Assembly: GCF_028898845.1 (NCBI RefSeq)
Contig: NZ_CP118574.1
Span: 1,426,001-1,490,000, forward strand
Source: Streptomyces sp. WZ-12
GTDB taxonomy: Bacteria; Actinomycetota; Actinomycetes; Streptomycetales; Streptomycetaceae
DNA length: 64,000 bases
Reading direction: 5' to 3'
In this document: positions 56,415 to 64,000 of the stretch, in pieces
Numbering within the stretch: the stretch's first letter is position 1
Layout: each line of letters starts with the position of its first letter
Made by a program: the position numbers and the translations under genes
Notes under the pieces: generated by a model
Told to the model about the DNA's origin: nothing
Databases searched by the model: none
What the model saw: the letters and a program-made list of their open reading frames with translations, nothing else

Positions 56415-57170
56415 TCACCCGTCGCCGAGAGTGAGGACGGCCTGGACGAGTTTGGTGATCCGAGTGGTCGAGCACCGCAGTTTGCGAAGGAGCCACCAGG
56501 ACTTGCGGGTTGCGATGGCCCGCTCGACGAGTGCTCGGATCTTCGCGTGGGACCGGTTCACTGCCTTCTGGCCTGCGGAAAGGGTCTCCCATCGGCCCCA
56601 GCACAGGATGCGGACCGTGCCGCCGACACCTCGGTAGCCTTTGTCGGCCCAGCACTTGATCCCGGCCTCGGTCAAGGCGTCGACGATGCCGTGTTCACGA
56701 GCTGCGCGGACATCGTGGACGGCGCCAGGCAGCGCCGGTGAGGCCCACAGCAGCCGACCGAAGGGGTCGGCGAGGACCTGCACGTTCATCCCGTGTTTCT
56801 GGTGCTTGCCGGAGTAGAACGGGCGGTCCGCGGCAATGCGGTCGATCGGCAGGAGCGTGCCGTCCAGGACCAGATATGCCTTCACCGACGCGGTTCGCAC
56901 CGCGTCGGCCAGGCTGGGGGCGAGGGCGGCCAGGAACTCGACAGCCTCGGTGACGTAGCGTTAGGCCGTCGTGGTTCCGACGCCGAACCCTGCCGCGAGC
57001 TGGGCATACGTGTGGCCCACTCGCAGGTGAGCGAGCGTGAGCAGGGCCTGGCGGCCAGCACTCAAGCGCCGCCAACGCGAGCCGATCTCGTGGCGGTGCC
57101 GCCGCAACTGCTGGGCGAGGAAGCGCAGGGCAGAGCTGGACACGTCGACGCCCGACGGGTAATCAAGCAC
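56415..57170 (-). pseudogene. IS5-family transposase with in-frame stop and truncated 3' end
   Basis: Starts GTG 57170 (VLDYPSGVDVSSSALRFLAQ). The HTH region ends GVGTTTA then TAA at 56961-56963 where relatives have Tyr, followed in the same frame by RYVTEAVEFLAALAPSLADA. DDE residues lie in YLVLDGTLLPIDRI, GAVHDVRAAREHG, GIKCWADKGYRG and VERAIATRKSWWLLRKLRCS. The end AVLTL joins GDG and stops inside sequence shared with the inverted-repeat arm, so the 3' end and its IR are lost. Confidence 0.85.
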
Positions 57171-57189
57171 GTGAAGCCTCTGGTGGAGA

Positions 57190-57230
57190 CGGTTCTCTTG
57201 GTCGAAAACCCATCTACCAGGGGCTTCACC
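57190..57230. mobile_element. Upstream terminal sequence of the IS5-family element
   Basis: On the minus strand GGTAGATGGGTTTTCGACCA is followed by AGAGAACCGTCTCC directly upstream of the transposase start, as in IS5-type ends with a 15-40 bp IR. The matching opposite end is missing. It marks the right edge of the nested insertion block. Confidence 0.45.
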
Positions 57231-57367
57231 ATGTTGCCAGCCCAACTGCCGGACTTAAACGTCAGGTTGGAAAGGGCTCATTCCGTAATCCCGCCGTGTG
57301 GGATTCGTGCAGGACATTCGCTTTCAACGCTTTCAACATTACTTAATAGAGGGAGGGAGGTGACGCC

Positions 57368-57925
57368 ATGGCAAGAGTCGGGTACCCAGACGAGGCGGGA
57401 TTGCGTGCGCACACGAGGAACGCGTTGCGCGACTTCGGAGTCGACCTCAACATCAACCACATCATCAGTAACGCTGACAACTTGGCAGCCTACGTCATCA
57501 AGCTGGCCGGAGCGAGCTTCGCTCACACCACGCTTCACCCCAGGTGTCGTGAACTGATAGTCCTCGCCACCGCCAGACGCAAGGGGCGTTGCGCCTATGT
57601 GATGGCGAATCATCAACCAGCCATGGTACGACTCGAGTTGGCGCCCGCCGAGATCCTTCGAGGCAACGTGGCAAGTCTGGACGCTTCGGAGCAGACGCTG
57701 TACGCAGCGCTGTGCTCACGGGATTCCCTGCAGTCCTGGAGCGAAGCGACTGTGCGGCATCTCGCGTCCCATTTCAACGACGGACAGATCGTGGAGATTC
57801 TGATCCTGGAAGCGATCTATGAGCTGTACGCGAACATCGCTAATGACCTCGATGTGGAAGTCGATGCCCGTGGCGATGAGATAGCAAAGAAATTTCCCGC
57901 GGAAGGAAGTGGCCCACAAGGCTGA
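57368..57925 (+). CDS. Carboxymuconolactone decarboxylase/AhpD-like family protein
   Basis: 185 aa, ATG 57368 with GGGAGGGAGGTG upstream. The helical fold pattern NLAAYVIKLAGASFAHTTLH then PRCRELIVLATARRKGRCAY and the SWSEATVRHLASHFNDGQIV helix match CMD/AhpD proteins. The usual CxxC-H peroxidase motif is absent: the only Cys near the position is RCAYVMANH, so a peroxidase role is doubtful and a lyase or decarboxylase-like role is open. First gene of the block right of the IS cluster. Confidence 0.75.
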   Translation: MARVGYPDEAGLRAHTRNALRDFGVDLNINHIISNADNLAAYVIKLAGASFAHTTLHPRCRELIVLATARRKGRCAYVMANHQPAMVRLELAPAEILRGNVASLDASEQTLYAALCSRDSLQSWSEATVRHLASHFNDGQIVEILILEAIYELYANIANDLDVEVDARGDEIAKKFPAEGSGPQG

Positions 57926-58090
57926 CCCCGCAAGAAAGATAGAAGGGGACGGGAGCTGGAACCATACACCTCCCGCCCCTTCCTCTCCATCGCGCTGAGA
58001 ATCCCACCTCTGTTCGTTGCGGGCCGGAACTTTGTGGCGCAAGGATTTCCAGCGAAAGCACGTGTTGTACCGAAGGTGCGAGAGGTGCCG

Positions 58091-58918
58091 ATGACTGGAA
58101 CAGCGGGCACATACGATTTCAGCGGCAGGACCGCTCTGATCACGGGCGGCACGCGAGGCGCGGGCCTGGGAACAGCCGAGGCGTTCCTTGCCACAGGCGC
58201 CAATGTCGTGATCACCGGCCGGGACCAGGCCAGGGTCGACTCCGTCGTTCAACGGCTCGCGGACAGACACGGCTACCGGGTCGACGGGATCAAGGCGCAC
58301 GTGGCGCTGGAGGACGATCGTCACGTGTCCCTCGGACTGTGTCTGAGCAAGTACGGATCGGTGGACATCCTGTTCAACAACGCCGCCGTCAATCCCTACG
58401 TGGGCCCCTGCATCGATATCCCTACCTCCGCGGCAGACAAGATCATGCAGGTCAACGTGCTCGCCCCGCTCGGATACATACAGCAGGCATGGGACATGTG
58501 GATGCGGGACAACGGAGGGGTGGTCATCAACCACGCCTCCATCTCAGGCTGGGCCCAGGTGCCCCCCGTCACCGTGTACGGCGCCTCGAAAGCGGCGCTG
58601 ATCTACCTTACGCAAGCTCTCGGAGCGCAACTCGCCCCCCGAGTGAGGGTCAACGCGATCGCCCCAGGCACCATCGAAACCGGCTTCGCCGACTGGATGT
58701 ACAAGGGGCGTGAGGAGGAGTCGGCCAGCTATTACCCCATGGGCAGGCATGCCCTGCCTAGCGACATCGCTCAGGCCGCGCTGTGGCTGGCCAGTGAGCA
58801 GTCGACCTACATCACTGGGGCAGTCATCCCCGTAGACGGCGGCATGATGGGATACGGCTATCCGGACCCGTACGTCCAAGGCCTCGGGCGGGCAGCCCCG
58901 GACCGACACCGCACCTGA
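58091..58918 (+). CDS. Short-chain dehydrogenase/reductase
   Basis: 275 aa. Rossmann motif ALITGGTRGAGLGTAEAFLA (TGxxxGxG), NNAAVNPYVG, catalytic Ser in INHASISGWAQVP, Tyr/Lys in TVYGASKAALIYL, and the C-terminal VNAIAPGTIETGF and TGAVIPVDGGMMGYG. Probably NAD(P)-dependent. ATG 58091 (GAGAGGTG upstream). Between it and the CMD-like gene are 165 bp with a hairpin-like stretch GGGACGGGAGC..GCTCCCGTCC. The substrate is unknown. Confidence 0.87.
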   Translation: MTGTAGTYDFSGRTALITGGTRGAGLGTAEAFLATGANVVITGRDQARVDSVVQRLADRHGYRVDGIKAHVALEDDRHVSLGLCLSKYGSVDILFNNAAVNPYVGPCIDIPTSAADKIMQVNVLAPLGYIQQAWDMWMRDNGGVVINHASISGWAQVPPVTVYGASKAALIYLTQALGAQLAPRVRVNAIAPGTIETGFADWMYKGREEESASYYPMGRHALPSDIAQAALWLASEQSTYITGAVIPVDGGMMGYGYPDPYVQGLGRAAPDRHRT

Positions 58919-59285
58919 GCGGCATGGCCACGAAAGGCTCGGCCGGTCCCTTTCGACGCTCCTCTCGCCATGCCCACAGGATTCCCGGACGCGACGTCCC
59001 TCCTGCGTCAGTCCCATCTCCTATCACCACGGAATGGCATCACCAGACGGATCGTCAACCCCAATTTCGAACCTCAGTAATGCGAAGCCAGGGTGGACCT
59101 CCGGATCGTGTCCCAGCCGTGGTCATCACCACTGGGGGTACACCTTGTTGACCCCGTACAAGAAGCCCTTGCACCGATCGCTGACCGAGGCGGAGAAGGA
59201 CCGGCCCCACCGGCAATGCGATGGCTCCATAGGCTGATTAAGCACAAAGGTCCGCCAATTTCATCTATTGAGTACCCAACTCGCC
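58919..59285. other. 367-bp intergenic region, no gene recognised
   Basis: Sits between convergent SDR and acyl-CoA ligase genes. Open frames here have no ribosome site or recognisable motif. The part at 59230-59300 is A/T-rich for this genome. I see no IS end or RNA gene. Confidence 0.5.
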
Positions 59286-60938
59286 TTATCCTGACGTCGA
59301 ACTGGAGGAAGGGTGCGAACTCGATCCGGGTGCTTTCTTATAGGTACTGTCAGGTTCTCGTTGGTTACGGGGCAGGCTGTAGACGTCACGTACTGCCCGG
59401 CGCTGTAGTTTTCCGGTCTCAGTGCGGGGAAGTTCGGCCATGAACTCAATGCGTCGTGGACATTTGAAGGAGGCGGCTTTGGTGGTGCAGAAGTGTTTGA
59501 GTTCCCGGGCGAGCCGCCCTCCAGCGCGGTCCTGAATGACTGGCTGGACGACGGCGGTCACGCTTTGACCCCACTCGGAGTCAGGGATTCCGATGACTGC
59601 GACGTCGGCGACTTCTGGATGCTTCAGCAGGAGCTGTTCGATCTCGTTCGGGTAAATATTTACCCCGCCTGAGACGATGAGATCGTCTCGGCGATCGAGA
59701 AGAAACAGGTAACCTTCTTCGTCAATGTATCCGATATCCCCTACTGTGATCAGGTTGCCTGCTCGCATACCGACCGTCTTGGCGGGGTCGTTATGGTAAT
59801 CGAAGGCGGGCGCCTGGCCTTGGACGCCGAAGTAGATGGTCCCCACCTCACCGTGAGGGGAGGGAACATGGTTGTCGTCGAGAATGCTGACAATGCTGCC
59901 GGGCCAGGGCCGTCCTACGGTCCCTGGTTTGGCCATCCATTCTTCAGGGCTTGCCAGAGTCACAAGGCCTTCCGTTGCCCCCAGGTACTCCCACAGTACG
60001 GGGCCCAGCCACTCCAGCATTCTCTGTTTGAGGGCAACGGGGCACGGAGCGCCGGCGTGGATGACGCACTGCAAACTCGAGAGGTCGTAGGTGCGGCGGA
60101 CGCGGTCGGGCAAGGACAGCAGCCGGTGAAAGTGAGTTGGCACCATGTGGGTGCTCGTCACCTGGTACCGTTCCACATCCTGCAGAAAGCCCTCGGCGTC
60201 GAAGTGGTCACGCAGTAGCACGGTGTGGCCGGAGTGCAAATAGGCCAGCGCATGGGTGCCCGGGGCCGCGTGGTAGAGCGGGGAGCAGACCAGGTGTGTG
60301 CCGGTGCCGGGGATGGAGCCGTACAGCCCTGTCAACGAGGCAAGGGCGGCTGCGGACTGTTCTGGGGTACGCCCTCTCAGCCTTCTCCGCACGCCGCGAG
60401 GCCGCCCGGTGGTTCCCGAGGTGTATCCCATGATGGAGCCGGCACTTCTGTCGCGCGGGGCGCTGCTGGGGTAGCCGGCTGACAGCTCACCGTATGGTTG
60501 CCAGCCCTTCGCCGGAGCCTCGCTGTCTGTCAAGAAGCGGTGTGCGGGCAGATGTCCGGCGGGCACTGTGGCCGTGAGTGCGCTGGCGCAGTCCGTCGAC
60601 GCGATAATGACTTTGGCACCGCTATCGCGGACCATATATCCGATCTCCGGGCCGGAGAGATGATGATTCACCGGCACAAAATACAGTCCAATTTGCCCGG
60701 TCGCCAGGGCGATTTCCAAGAATTCAACCCCATTTGGCATTGCGGCAGCGACGACGTCTCCGACCGTGAGCCCCAGTGATCGTAGGGCGTTCGACAGTCG
60801 GTGGACGCGAGAGGCGAGGGCACCGAAAGTGATCTGCTCCTCGACATCGAAGACCGCGACACGCTCTTTTTCTTCGGCGGAATAGCGAAAGAAGCTCTCA
60901 CCGGAGAATGCCGTTGGAATTCCGATACCGTGGGACAT
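59286..60938 (-). CDS. Acyl-CoA synthetase (AMP-forming)
   Basis: 550-aa ANL ligase activating a carboxylic acid as acyl-AMP and then CoA thioester. A3 motif [18 protein letters not shown]5 EYLGATEG, A7 [17 protein letters not shown]8 [20 protein letters not shown] and A10 [14 protein letters not shown] with the catalytic Lys. It has FADD-like context for a long-chain or aryl acid. ATG 60938 with AGGAAGAG upstream. The Ser-rich last 25 residues are unusual. Likely to feed the acyltransferase upstream. Confidence 0.9.
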   Translation of the reverse strand: MSHGIGIPTAFSGESFFRYSAEEKERVAVFDVEEQITFGALASRVHRLSNALRSLGLTVGDVVAAAMPNGVEFLEIALATGQIGLYFVPVNHHLSGPEIGYMVRDSGAKVIIASTDCASALTATVPAGHLPAHRFLTDSEAPAKGWQPYGELSAGYPSSAPRDRSAGSIMGYTSGTTGRPRGVRRRLRGRTPEQSAAALASLTGLYGSIPGTGTHLVCSPLYHAAPGTHALAYLHSGHTVLLRDHFDAEGFLQDVERYQVTSTHMVPTHFHRLLSLPDRVRRTYDLSSLQCVIHAGAPCPVALKQRMLEWLGPVLWEYLGATEGLVTLASPEEWMAKPGTVGRPWPGSIVSILDDNHVPSPHGEVGTIYFGVQGQAPAFDYHNDPAKTVGMRAGNLITVGDIGYIDEEGYLFLLDRRDDLIVSGGVNIYPNEIEQLLLKHPEVADVAVIGIPDSEWGQSVTAVVQPVIQDRAGGRLARELKHFCTTKAASFKCPRRIEFMAELPRTETGKLQRRAVRDVYSLPRNQREPDSTYKKAPGSSSHPSSSSTSG

Positions 60939-61101
60939 CTACTCTTCCTGGGGTGGCGGGTTAATGTGGTTGCAGCGCAGTGTTGACCCCGGCATGTAGT
61001 CCGCAATTCCTTTATGGTCGACAGTGGGCAGTCGGTGACCATTAATGAAGGATTTTTCAGCGATGGCTCTTTTTGCTGCGGGTTCCGTGGTTTTCCGGTG
61101 T

Positions 61102-62382
61102 TCAGCGCACGCCGGAATCGGTTTGAGGTGTTACGGCGTCGCGCAGTTCGCTGACGGCCTCGTCCAGGCACATGCGGAAGTACGCCGCGTCCCGGATTGC
61201 AGCGGGGTCGAGAGTGATGGCGATATGGCACATTCCCTGATAGCTGGTTAGGCACAGCATGACGGCAGAACCGACGAGCGGAGCAAAGCCGTAGATTGCC
61301 TCGACACGGGCGTCGAACATGTTAAAGGGGCGTGACGGCCCCTTGACGTTGCTGGTGAGAAAATCAGACTGTGCCATGCATCGCAGGGTGATGGGAACGA
61401 CTACGGGACTGACCAACCGCCAGGCCATAGCTCGGGTGAGATGTTTGGTTTCTGCGGAGCGCTGTACGATCCGATTGACCCGACGGATCCGCTTCAGTGG
61501 ATCCGTCTCGGAATCGGGCACCACGAAGTAGAGACCTCTGAACTGATTTCCCGGCTGAGCGGGGCTAGGTGGTGCGACAGCCACTGGGAAGGCGGTTGGA
61601 ACTCTCTTCAACGGTACTCCGAAGCGTTCATGATAACGCGACATGGCGGCGAGGACTGAGGCGAGGAAGGTGTCGTTGATCGTCCCGCCTGCCGCGCGTC
61701 CAGCTGATTTGAGCCAGTCCAGTGGTACGTCAAGCGTGATGAGTTGCCGTTCAGTGCTCCGAGTTCGCCATAGAACGGAGCGGGAAGCAAAGAGATAGGG
61801 CGGGAAAAGAAGCGCCCCCTTGATAGGCGCGATAACCCGCCGGGGCAGAGAGCTATCTGAACGGATTTTCGACGGGCGTGGTGACGGGGCAGTCTTTTTC
61901 ATCATCTCGGCGGTAAGCCCGCTTAGGCCCTGCGCGTCGGTCAGGCAATGATGGAAGGATAGGATGTAAGCGGCCCGGCCATTGTCGAAGCCCTCTACCA
62001 ACGAGGCCTCCCACAGGGGCCTGTTCGGGGCCCATTGCTTGGCTTGCGCCCGACGGCACAGTTCCAAGATCCCTTCCATCCCGCTGCCCGGTGCCAGCGT
62101 GACCCGGTGCAGATGCTGGTCCACGGAGAAGGAACGGATGTCACACCACGTGGGGCTCGCCCAGGGATTTCTCGGAGATCTCACACTCTGCCGAGCGCGG
62201 CGGACATGCTTGCTCACGTTGTGATGGGCTGCGCGAAGCATCTCCCAGTCCGGTGTGCGATCCAGCAGGTAGGTGATGACGACGTTAGACCGAGTCCGGG
62301 AGTCTTGGCCAAGGCGCCACATCATCGCGTCGGCGGGGAGCATCCGGTTGGTCGGTGTGCGTCCAAGAACTGCATGATTCAT
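61102..62382 (-). CDS. WS/DGAT-like acyltransferase (condensation fold)
   Basis: 426 aa. The N-terminal half has the HHxxxD motif in YILSFHHCLTDAQGLSG; the usual HHxxxDG reads DA here, with Gln-Gly after it. The C-terminal DUF1298-like half has TINDTFLASVLAAMSRYHER, NQFRGLYFVVPDSETDP, TSNVKGPSRPFNMFDARVEA and FAPLVGSAVMLCLTSYQGMC, typical of wax ester/triacylglycerol synthases. ATG 62382 with TAGGAGC upstream. Possibly transfers an acyl group made by the adjacent ligase to an alcohol (inference). Confidence 0.82.
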   Translation of the reverse strand: MNHAVLGRTPTNRMLPADAMMWRLGQDSRTRSNVVITYLLDRTPDWEMLRAAHHNVSKHVRRARQSVRSPRNPWASPTWCDIRSFSVDQHLHRVTLAPGSGMEGILELCRRAQAKQWAPNRPLWEASLVEGFDNGRAAYILSFHHCLTDAQGLSGLTAEMMKKTAPSPRPSKIRSDSSLPRRVIAPIKGALLFPPYLFASRSVLWRTRSTERQLITLDVPLDWLKSAGRAAGGTINDTFLASVLAAMSRYHERFGVPLKRVPTAFPVAVAPPSPAQPGNQFRGLYFVVPDSETDPLKRIRRVNRIVQRSAETKHLTRAMAWRLVSPVVVPITLRCMAQSDFLTSNVKGPSRPFNMFDARVEAIYGFAPLVGSAVMLCLTSYQGMCHIAITLDPAAIRDAAYFRMCLDEAVSELRDAVTPQTDSGVR

Positions 62383-62797
62383 GAACTGCTCCTACGGCAT
62401 GTCAGTAGCAACGCGCGTGATGCCAAGGTATTCATGTCTTTCCGCGGATGTTGCGTCACCAGGAAAAATCCTGTCGACAGGCTGTGCGCGCCATCAGGAG
62501 TGCGTAGCCGCACAGGCTTCCAGGACCTTGATCCGCTGCCCTCGGCGCACACGACGATTTACCGCAGGACACATGCTGGCCCAATCTGACCGGTATCTCC
62601 CGCTCGCAGGAATACCTGAATGCGCACTGGGCCTCAATGTGTCTAGGAAGGGGGTGAAGCGTGGTGTGGGCCGTCCGTTACCAGCGAGGTGACGATGCCG
62701 GGGAACCCTCGAAAACCCGAGTGGTGCGTAGTGCTCGCTTGGCCCCGCGCCCTGCAGAAGCTAACAGGACATACGGTTGCACCCCTAGGTATCTGCC
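62383..62797. other. 415-bp intergenic region, no gene recognised
   Basis: Lies between the WS/DGAT start and the P450 end on the same strand, so it should contain the acyltransferase promoter. Short frames on the plus strand lack ribosome sites and coding bias. No repeats or IS ends were seen. Confidence 0.5.
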
Positions 62798-64000
62798 TCA
62801 TCTCTCCTCCGAACGGATCAACACTTCCTCCGGTGCTGTCGTTCCTGGTGTAGGTGTTGGGCCGTGCACGTGAACTGGCAGCTTGTCCAGAATCCGGAGA
62901 TGGAGGATGCCGGAGCGCGTCAGTTTGTCCTGCGGTTCGGCTAGTGCCATGGCGGGGAAGCGCCTGGCGAGGGTGGTCAGCGCCACTCTGGCAACGAGCC
63001 GGGCGAGTTCGGAGCCCATGCAGCGGCGGCGCCCCCGGCCGAAGGACAGGTGTCGTGGCTCGCGCCCAGCCGGGCAGAGCCGGTCAGGGTCCTGGTAGAC
63101 GGTGTCGTCACGGTTGGCGGAGTCGATAAGAGGGAAGACGAGGTCGCCCGCGTGGATTGCGGCCCCGCCCAGTTGCGTGTCCCGCAGGGCGAGTTTGACT
63201 TGGCCGAACGGCGAGGGCGGGGTGCGGCGCAGGAGTTCGTCGATGGCCCCTCCGGCCTTGTCCGCAGCGCCCGTGAGCCGTTGCCGCAGCGCAGGGTCGG
63301 CGACCATGGCCAGGGCGCCCTCCGCAAGCAGCGCGGCGGTGGTCTCGTAGCCCGTCGCCAGCAGGATGACGATTATTGAGGCGATCTCCTGGCGGCTCAT
63401 CGTGCCGTGCTGCTTATGGGAGTCGATGAGCATTGCGATGAGATCGTCACCGCTGCCGCTCCACTTCCGCGCCATCACGCGCAGTGCCAGCCGGTGCAGT
63501 TCACGCGAGGCGTGTTGCCATTGGGGAGTGGCTGGATCGAGCCAGGCGCTGACTGTGCGAAGGTGTTCCGCGAACTGCGCGTGCAGTTCGTCCGGGATGC
63601 CGAGCAGCCGCCCGATGACTGTCAGCGGGACGGGGACCGCAAACTCCGCCACGAGCTCGGCCCTCGCCTTGGCGCCGAGCCGGTCAGCCGCACGGTTCAC
63701 CGTCTCGGTCACAAAGGGCCGCCATACGTCGATTCGCTGCTTGGTGAAGAAGGGCACGGTGAGTCCGTACAGCCTTGCGTGATCTGCTCCCTCTGTGTTG
63801 AACAAGTTTCGGGGGGTGGCTGCGAAGTAGTCCTCCGGATAGCGCTGCGTCCCGTATCCGCAATCGGGGTTCTGCGCCTGTCGCCAGTCGCGGGTCAGTT
63901 CCTCCGCGCGCCAGAAGTCCAGCACGTCGTGGTACCGCGTGACCGCCCAGATTCGTGGACCGCCCGGCAATTGCAGCCGTTGAACCCCTCCGGCCTCGCG
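62798..64000 (-). CDS. Cytochrome P450, N-terminus beyond window edge
   Basis: Over 400 residues visible, open to the right edge (REAGGVQRLQLPGGPRIWAV). I-helix IVILLATGYETTAALLAEGA with the Gly-x-Glu-Thr-Thr oxygen-activation motif, ExxR in AIDELLRRTPPSPFG, and heme loop LSFGRGRRRCMGSELARL with the cysteine ligand. The C-terminal tail after LPVHVHGPTPTP is short and Pro/Thr-rich. It belongs to the soluble bacterial class that works with a ferredoxin. No redox partner is in the window. Confidence 0.9.
   Translation of the reverse strand, partial: REAGGVQRLQLPGGPRIWAVTRYHDVLDFWRAEELTRDWRQAQNPDCGYGTQRYPEDYFAATPRNLFNTEGADHARLYGLTVPFFTKQRIDVWRPFVTETVNRAADRLGAKARAELVAEFAVPVPLTVIGRLLGIPDELHAQFAEHLRTVSAWLDPATPQWQHASRELHRLALRVMARKWSGSGDDLIAMLIDSHKQHGTMSRQEIASIIVILLATGYETTAALLAEGALAMVADPALRQRLTGAADKAGGAIDELLRRTPPSPFGQVKLALRDTQLGGAAIHAGDLVFPLIDSANRDDTVYQDPDRLCPAGREPRHLSFGRGRRRCMGSELARLVARVALTTLARRFPAMALAEPQDKLTRSGILHLRILDKLPVHVHGPTPTPGTTAPEEVLIRSEER

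Larger units (their letters stand above)
52675..56428. repeat. Right arm of the ~3.75-kb inverted repeat
   Basis: Reverse complement of 47428-51176 except for five substitutions and one 5-bp indel, all in the ISL3-derived flanks. The intervening spacer is 1,498 bp of ISL3 copy 2. Such large palindromes are prone to inversion and mis-assembly. Confidence 0.9.

Noticed and set aside
62381..62692. Plus-strand 103-codon frame between acyltransferase and P450
   Set aside because: No ribosome site, no coding bias and overlap with the acyltransferase start; treated as intergenic.

Overview
The window is high-GC actinobacterial chromosome, almost certainly Streptomyces. The support is strongly G/C-biased third codon positions, many GTG starts, GTGA/ATGA stop-start overlaps, MurT/GatD, a subtilisin-inhibitor-like protein, roadblock-type genes, F420-type LLM oxidoreductases and the bioF/bioBAD and ureABCFGD arrangements. 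Positions 1-47,013 read as ordinary Streptomyces chromosome. Positions 47,122-64,000 are accessory DNA that begins inside a broken mug gene.

Core part, in order: start of glyoxylate carboligase (gcl); a PAS histidine kinase/OmpR regulator pair; wecB plus a membrane GT2 glycosyltransferase behind two DosR-like palindromes; an acyl-CoA dehydrogenase with a divergent TetR regulator; peptide deformylase; murT-gatD (lipid II amidation); pfkA; a CtaG-like oxidase assembly factor; an SSI-type protease inhibitor with Arg at P1; an acyltransferase; a Tap-like secreted peptidase; a four-gene roadblock-type module without a GTPase; the urease operon; an M28 aminopeptidase; a Phd-like antitoxin divergent from an orphan clpP; an NlpC/P60 hydrolase with a Crp-like site; an RsbW-like kinase; the biotin locus; a degenerate Fic/RHH toxin-antitoxin pair; an APC permease overlapping a convergent EamA-type exporter; a GntR regulator; an orphan gp19-like tail-tube protein; an LLM oxidoreductase; two CorC/HlyC-type CBS membrane proteins; a flavin monooxygenase/TetR pair with a perfect 36-bp operator; an SGNH hydrolase; a 51-aa repeat protein; and purB.

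Two structures stand out. The first is a dispersed, non-coding repeat family at about 16.7-17.05, 17.19-17.43 and 39.40-39.64 kb. Each copy carries an 18-bp stem with a 13-nt loop containing GCGAAGC. The stem bases differ between copies but change in compensating pairs or G-T wobbles, which suggests selection on RNA or cruciform structure. The second is a pair of inverted arms of about 3.75 kb (47,428-51,176 and 52,675-56,428). Each arm contains the same 3,488-bp element encoding two tyrosine recombinases (Tn554-like organisation, no cargo). Both elements sit at the same base of an ISL3-type transposase gene. The ISL3 flanks differ between arms, but the inserted elements appear identical.

Right of the nested insertion sequences lies a possible metabolic cluster with mixed base composition: an AhpD/CMD-like protein, an SDR, an acyl-CoA ligase, a WS/DGAT-like acyltransferase and a cytochrome P450 that runs off the window. 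The mug break and an adjacent integrase remnant suggest this DNA arrived on an integrative element whose other end is outside the window.
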